NCBI GenBank assembly: GCA_027533455.1
Contig: JAPZUC010000002.1
Location: 434,001 to 498,000 of the forward strand
DNA: 64,000 nucleotides
Direction: 5' to 3'
Source of the DNA: Porphyrobacter sp.
GTDB lineage: Bacteria; Pseudomonadota; Alphaproteobacteria; Sphingomonadales; Sphingomonadaceae
In this document: piece after piece, positions 60,453-64,000 of the stretch
Layout of the letters: every line of letters begins with the position of its first letter
How positions within the stretch are numbered: position 1 is the stretch's first letter
The notes under the pieces: generated by a model
The model's input: only the letters and a program-made list of their open reading frames with translations
Told to the model about the DNA's origin: nothing
Database searches by the model: none
Translations under genes and position numbers: made by a program

Positions 60453-61138
60453 TGCGCTGGATTCCCAAGGCTTTGGGAAATCAGCGCTGCGAGACGACCG
60501 GCTTGCTCTGCGTCTTCGTCAGGCTCGGCACGCATCCACAGGCCGGGGCCGCCGATTGCGGTCTGGGCGATCTCGGACTGTCCGGGGCCAACCGCCGGTT
60601 CGGCGGTTTCAAGCGCGCGGAACATTGCCGGCCCAATGTGCCATCCGCCCATCACCAGCCCTTCGGCGCGGCCGGTTGCCATAAGCGCCTCGGACGTCTC
60701 GGCCACGCCCGCCTCGCGCGCGGCGATGGTGCGGGCGCGGATCATACCGCGCAGTAGCTGGGGTCCGCTCTGGGCGGCATAGTGCCAACCGGGGAGGTGC
60801 TCCGGCGCCAGCAATGCTCCGGCGCGGATCGCCAGCACATGGGTTGCGCCGACGGCATCGGCAGCTGCCACGGCAGCCGAACGCCAGCCTTCAAGTGTCT
60901 GTGATTTCAGCGGAGAAAGGCTTTCATTGCAGCCGGGCAGATCGGGCAGCAGACTGTCTATCCCGGCGCGGTCCAGCCGCCGCATCACCTCGATGGTGAA
61001 GCGCCGCAGCTTGTTCGCCTCGTCGAACCACGCGGGTAGGACAAGGACGCGTACAGGCCGCCCCCGGTCGAAACCGACAAGCAGTTCCTCGGCCCACCCA
61101 CCGTTGCTCTCTGCCGGATTGTTCCACGTGAAAATCAC
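60449..61138 (-). CDS. Hydrolase 2, exosortase A system-associated
   Basis: 229-residue companion alpha/beta hydrolase. VLPAWFDEANKLRRFTIEVM and LPDLPGCNESL are the family hallmarks. The expected nucleophile region reads LAIRAGALLAP with no Ser or Cys, so it may be catalytically inert. GTG start at 61138; codons 2-7 coincide with parS-like site C. Organised with hydrolase 1 and ACP. Confidence 0.87.
   Translation of the reverse strand: MIFTWNNPAESNGGWAEELLVGFDRGRPVRVLVLPAWFDEANKLRRFTIEVMRRLDRAGIDSLLPDLPGCNESLSPLKSQTLEGWRSAAVAAADAVGATHVLAIRAGALLAPEHLPGWHYAAQSGPQLLRGMIRARTIAAREAGVAETSEALMATGRAEGLVMGGWHIGPAMFRALETAEPAVGPGQSEIAQTAIGGPGLWMRAEPDEDAEQAGRLAALISQSLGNPAQ
61120..61135. other. parS-like palindrome C
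   Basis: TGTTCCACGTGAAAAT matches the Bacillus parS TGTTCCACGTGAAACA at 14 of 16 positions. It overlaps the first codons of hydrolase 2. Confidence 0.45.
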
Positions 61139-61157
61139 CGCGGGGGCGCCCTCAAAA

Positions 61158-61177
61158 GGGGGTCTAAGGGGGGCTGG
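61158..61177. repeat. G-rich tract near parS-like C
   Basis: GGGGGTCT, AA, GGGGGGCTGG, 22 bases from the parS-like site, in the 45-base gap between hydrolase 2 and the ACP stop. Resembles the tract at 48346-48366. Confidence 0.4.
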
Positions 61178-61183
61178 AGGGAA

Positions 61184-61480
61184 CTAGCGGGGTTCGAGCT
61201 TGGCCTTGGCGAAGGCAAGCAGGCCGCCAAACGTCTCAAGCATTTCGCCGTCGACATCGTCATCCTCGATCACGATGCCGAGACGGTCTTCCATTTCGGT
61301 CAGCAGGCCTGCGACCGCCATCGAATCCAGTTCGGGCAGATGGCCGAACAGGCCCGATTCCGGACCGAAGGCCTCGGCCTGGTCTGCGCCCAGACCCAGC
61401 ACATCGGCGATCAAGCCCTTGAGTTCGCGCTCAAGCGCAGCTTCGCCCGCAGCGCTGTCCAGGTTCGGAAAAGTGGTCAT
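61184..61480 (-). CDS. Acyl carrier protein, exosortase-A-associated
   Basis: 98-residue acidic carrier protein. The phosphopantetheine Ser is Ser53 in LPELDSMAV. C-terminal helices VEDRLGI-type (MEDRLGIVIEDDDVDGEML) fit. Longer than FabD-cycle AcpP and encoded with the two hydrolases and an acyl-CoA ligase, so it is probably dedicated to this cluster. Starts 90 bases after the FemAB-like gene stop. Confidence 0.9.
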   Translation of the reverse strand: MTTFPNLDSAAGEAALERELKGLIADVLGLGADQAEAFGPESGLFGHLPELDSMAVAGLLTEMEDRLGIVIEDDDVDGEMLETFGGLLAFAKAKLEPR

Positions 61481-61570
61481 CGGCCTTGAAGTGTCCCTGT
61501 TATGCGCCGTGGCGGCGGGGCTTAGCCATGCGGGGGCGTGCGTGCAAGTTTTGCAGCAGTCACCGAAATG

Positions 61571-62533
61571 CTAGCGCACGAAGCGCTTGGCCAGCGGGGC
61601 CCATGCGCGAGGTGCCGCAGGATCGAGGCAATCTATGCGGAAGCGCGGGCGTACCTCCTCCATCCAGTCGGCCTTGTAGCTCTGGTCGCCGGTGCCGAAA
61701 TCGACCAGTGCGACGTGGTCAATGTCGATTACGTGGCGGAACAAAGCTGCGGTCAGCGTGGTGCCTGCGGACAGCGGTTTGTGGCTTTCAAGATGTTCGA
61801 GCTTATGGATGTATGCGATTGAATTTTCGACTGTCCATGCCTGCGCCGCAACTGCCATCCCTTCGGCCCGGGCGATCCCCAGCCGCAGCCGTCCGGCCTC
61901 GCCTTCGGCCTCTGCAAAGGCGCGCAGCATGGCGGGCTGATCTTCGGCGGGTTTCCAGCTCGCAGCGTAGATCGTCTCATAATCCGCCCAGACCTCCGCG
62001 TCGAAACGGGTGAGCACTTGCGTCTCGACTTTGCTCGCCTTGCGCTTGAAGGTGGAGCGCAAGGGGCCAGGGCGGCTCTCCCAATATTGGGCAAAGCTGC
62101 GACCGCATACAGGCAGGATGTGGTTGATATCGCAGGGTTCCACCGCAACCCACCAGCCCGCAGCGCGGAAAGCGCGGGCGAGCCGGTCGGCGGAACCATC
62201 CTCGCCCGGCACCGGCTCAAGCGTGACGCGCCATCCGCGGCATTTCAATTGCCGTGCGATGGCTTCGAGCAGCCGGTCGCCAGAAGGCCAGGGTGGTGCC
62301 AGTTCGCGCCAGGTAAAGCTGTACCAGTTGCGCAGGGGCCTGATGCGCCCGCCCGTCTCGGTCAGGGCGAGGGCGGCTGTCTCGTCGGCGTCGCTGGCAA
62401 TCGCGACCAGCGGCACCAGCCCGGTCTCCGCGAGGAGCGCAAACCACTCGGCGCGGTCGAAGGGCGCAGGCGTTCCGCTCGCAGTCAAAGCTTGCAAGAC
62501 GTTAACGCTATCGTGATACCGCGCTTCGATCAC
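61571..62533 (-). CDS. FemAB-like/GNAT acyltransferase of the exosortase-A cluster
   Basis: 320-residue two-lobed GNAT-type transferase. IEARYHDSV at the N-terminus, a first lobe, then a conserved second lobe with PGPLRSTFKRKASKVE, AEGMAVAAQAWTVENSIAYIHKLEH, GTTLTAALFRHVID and VDFGTGDQSYKADWM. Such proteins accompany exosortase-A/EPS clusters in sphingomonads; an aminoacyl or acyl transfer is expected but unproved. Start GTG 62533, only 8 bases from the divergent ligase ATG at 62542. Confidence 0.8.
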   Translation of the reverse strand: MIEARYHDSVNVLQALTASGTPAPFDRAEWFALLAETGLVPLVAIASDADETAALALTETGGRIRPLRNWYSFTWRELAPPWPSGDRLLEAIARQLKCRGWRVTLEPVPGEDGSADRLARAFRAAGWWVAVEPCDINHILPVCGRSFAQYWESRPGPLRSTFKRKASKVETQVLTRFDAEVWADYETIYAASWKPAEDQPAMLRAFAEAEGEAGRLRLGIARAEGMAVAAQAWTVENSIAYIHKLEHLESHKPLSAGTTLTAALFRHVIDIDHVALVDFGTGDQSYKADWMEEVRPRFRIDCLDPAAPRAWAPLAKRFVR

Positions 62534-62541
62534 AAAAAAGA

Positions 62542-64000
62542 ATGCTCCAAACGATGCCGCAACAGCCCGATCCTCTCGCGCGTCCGCTCGATCACCTTGC
62601 CGAACTGGCGGGGGCGGCGGGGCGCGGCGAGGCACCGGCGCTGGCGCTGCGCGAGGGCACCCTTAACCACAACCAGTTAAGACAGCGTGTCGCTCTGCTG
62701 GCTGGCTGGCTGGCTGGCCAAGTGCCGGAAAAGGGTGGGCGGGTGGCGAGCTGGGCGGCGAAGGGCGAGCTGACTTGCCTGCTGCCGCTGGCGGCGGCGC
62801 GGGCGGGGCTGGTCCATGTGCCGGTCAATCCGCTCCTGAAGCGCGCGCAAGTTGCGCATATTCTGGCCGATAGCGGCGCGAGGCTGCTGATCGGCACAGG
62901 CTCGCGGCTCGCATCTCTGGAGCCGGGCGATCTGCCTGCGGGATGCGCGGCACTGGGCGAGGCCGAGGCGCTGGCGGCGGCGCAAGCGGCAGAGCGCGAA
63001 CTTGGCCCCTCGCAGGCCGATCCCTCCGAACTGGCCGCTATCCTATACACCAGCGGCTCCACAGGGCGCCCCAAAGGGGTGATGCTGAGCCATGCCAATA
63101 TGTGGCTTGGCGCGGTGAGCGTGGCGCATTACCTCGGGCTGGCGGGTGACGATGTTACCTTGGCCGTGTTGCCGCTGTCCTTCGATTACGGGCAGAACCA
63201 GCTTCTCAGCACCTGGTACGCGGGCGGGGCTGTGGTGCCGCTCGATTTCCTGTTCCCCAAGGATGTGGCGAAAGCCTGTGCCCGGCATGGCGTGACCACG
63301 CTCGCCGCGGTGCCGCCCTTGTGGGTGCAACTGACCGAGATCGACTGGCCCGACGAGGCCCGCGCGCCCTTGAGGCGGCTGACCAACAGCGGGGGTGCGC
63401 TGACGGTCGATCTGGTGAAAGCCTTGCGGGGGATGTTCCCGCAGGCGCGGCTGTTCCCGATGTATGGTCTGACCGAGGCGTTCCGGTCGACCTATCTTGA
63501 TCCGGTGTTTGTGGATTGTCATGCAACATCAATGGGTAAGGCGATACCCTTCGCAGAGATTCTCGTGATTAATGATGCGGGCGAACTCGCCGCCGATGAC
63601 GAGGAGGGCGAGCTTGTCCATTGCGGGCCGCTGGTGGCGCAAGGCTATTGGCAGGACCCGGAGCGCACGGCAGAGCGATTCAGGCCCGCGCCTGCCGCCT
63701 CCATCTACGGCGGGGTCGCGGTATGGTCTGGCGACCGGGTGCGGCGATCAGCCGAGGGTCTGCTCTACTTCGCCGGACGGCGCGACGCGATGATCAAGAG
63801 CGCGGGCAACCGCATCAGCCCGCTGGAGATCGAGGAAGCGGCGCTCGGCACCGGGCTTGTAATGGAGGCGGTGGCGCTCGGCGTGCCGCACGCAAGGCTG
63901 GGGCAGGCGGTGCATCTGGTGGTGCGCGGGGATGGCGCGGGTAGGGAGGAATTGCCAAAGCGGCTCCAGCGTGATCTTCCCAATTTCATGCAGCCGCAGC
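62542..64000 (+). CDS. Acyl-CoA ligase (AMP-forming), exosortase A system-associated, 3' end missing
   Basis: Frame open to the window end, 486 residues visible. AMP-binding core: ILYTSGSTGRPKGVMLSHAN, FDYGQNQLLSTW, MYGLTEAFRSTY, and hinge region FAGRRDAMIKSAGNRISPLE. This matches the ligase subfamily of exosortase-A clusters. ATG 62542 or 62554 (MPQQPDP) is the start; neither has a clear ribosome site. It probably loads acyl groups for the co-clustered ACP or transferase. Confidence 0.9.
   Translation, partial: MLQTMPQQPDPLARPLDHLAELAGAAGRGEAPALALREGTLNHNQLRQRVALLAGWLAGQVPEKGGRVASWAAKGELTCLLPLAAARAGLVHVPVNPLLKRAQVAHILADSGARLLIGTGSRLASLEPGDLPAGCAALGEAEALAAAQAAERELGPSQADPSELAAILYTSGSTGRPKGVMLSHANMWLGAVSVAHYLGLAGDDVTLAVLPLSFDYGQNQLLSTWYAGGAVVPLDFLFPKDVAKACARHGVTTLAAVPPLWVQLTEIDWPDEARAPLRRLTNSGGALTVDLVKALRGMFPQARLFPMYGLTEAFRSTYLDPVFVDCHATSMGKAIPFAEILVINDAGELAADDEEGELVHCGPLVAQGYWQDPERTAERFRPAPAASIYGGVAVWSGDRVRRSAEGLLYFAGRRDAMIKSAGNRISPLEIEEAALGTGLVMEAVALGVPHARLGQAVHLVVRGDGAGREELPKRLQRDLPNFMQPQ

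Noticed and set aside
62662..62680. TTAA repeats resembling a CtrA site
   Set aside because: The half-sites are spaced by 10 instead of 7 bases and lie inside the ligase gene.

Overview
The window is a gene-dense, high-GC alphaproteobacterial chromosome segment. Gene content points to Sphingomonadales, most like Erythrobacteraceae (Erythrobacter or Porphyrobacter): an sdhC-sdhD-sdhA block, the PA0069-type radical SAM protein, an alphaproteobacterial dnaE, and an exosortase-A-associated cluster (hydrolase 1, hydrolase 2, acyl carrier protein, acyl-CoA ligase) at the right end. No rRNA, tRNA, CRISPR array, transposase or prophage gene was seen. The assignment is inferred from protein similarity as I recall it; no database search was run.

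Layout. 1-11.2 kb: end of lepA, bamD, a frameshifted methyltransferase, recN, a lipoprotein esterase, ligA, a diheme cytochrome c lipoprotein, a CinA-domain protein and a frameshifted phosphoribosyltransferase. 11.3-17.2 kb: prmA and an SDR on the minus strand, then sdhCDA followed by a lipoprotein and a C13 (legumain-like) peptidase instead of sdhB. 17.2-25 kb: an envelope proteolysis and folding neighbourhood. It holds an esterase-like/cyclophilin fusion divergent from a blaI-M56 peptidase pair, with two BlaI-type operators between them, then a YpfJ-like zinc peptidase, a 3-hydroxybutyrate dehydrogenase-like SDR and an M28 lipoprotein peptidase. 25-44.4 kb: mainly housekeeping (guaB, an RsmB-like methyltransferase, rppH, photolyase, purF, lolC-lolD, glutathione peroxidase, dnaE, an OmpA-type porin). 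44.6-59.7 kb: an acyl-CoA ligase operon, radical SAM, moaB, a lytic transglycosylase, a degenerate uracil-DNA-glycosylase relative, ETF-QO, ispE, ilvD, nnr and an m5U RNA methyltransferase. 59.7-64 kb: the exosortase-A-associated cluster, which continues beyond the window.

Many neighbours overlap by 4-20 bases, so translational coupling is widespread. The main points for follow-up are: the paired BlaI operators that appear to overlap two divergent promoters; the in-frame esterase-like/cyclophilin fusion; three imperfect parS-like 16-mers, each beside a G-rich tract; two single-base frameshifts; sdhCDA without sdhB; and exosortase-associated hydrolases lacking the usual GxSxG serine. No entirely new multi-gene system could be demonstrated from sequence alone. 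The BlaI-controlled envelope cluster is the best candidate for undescribed regulation.
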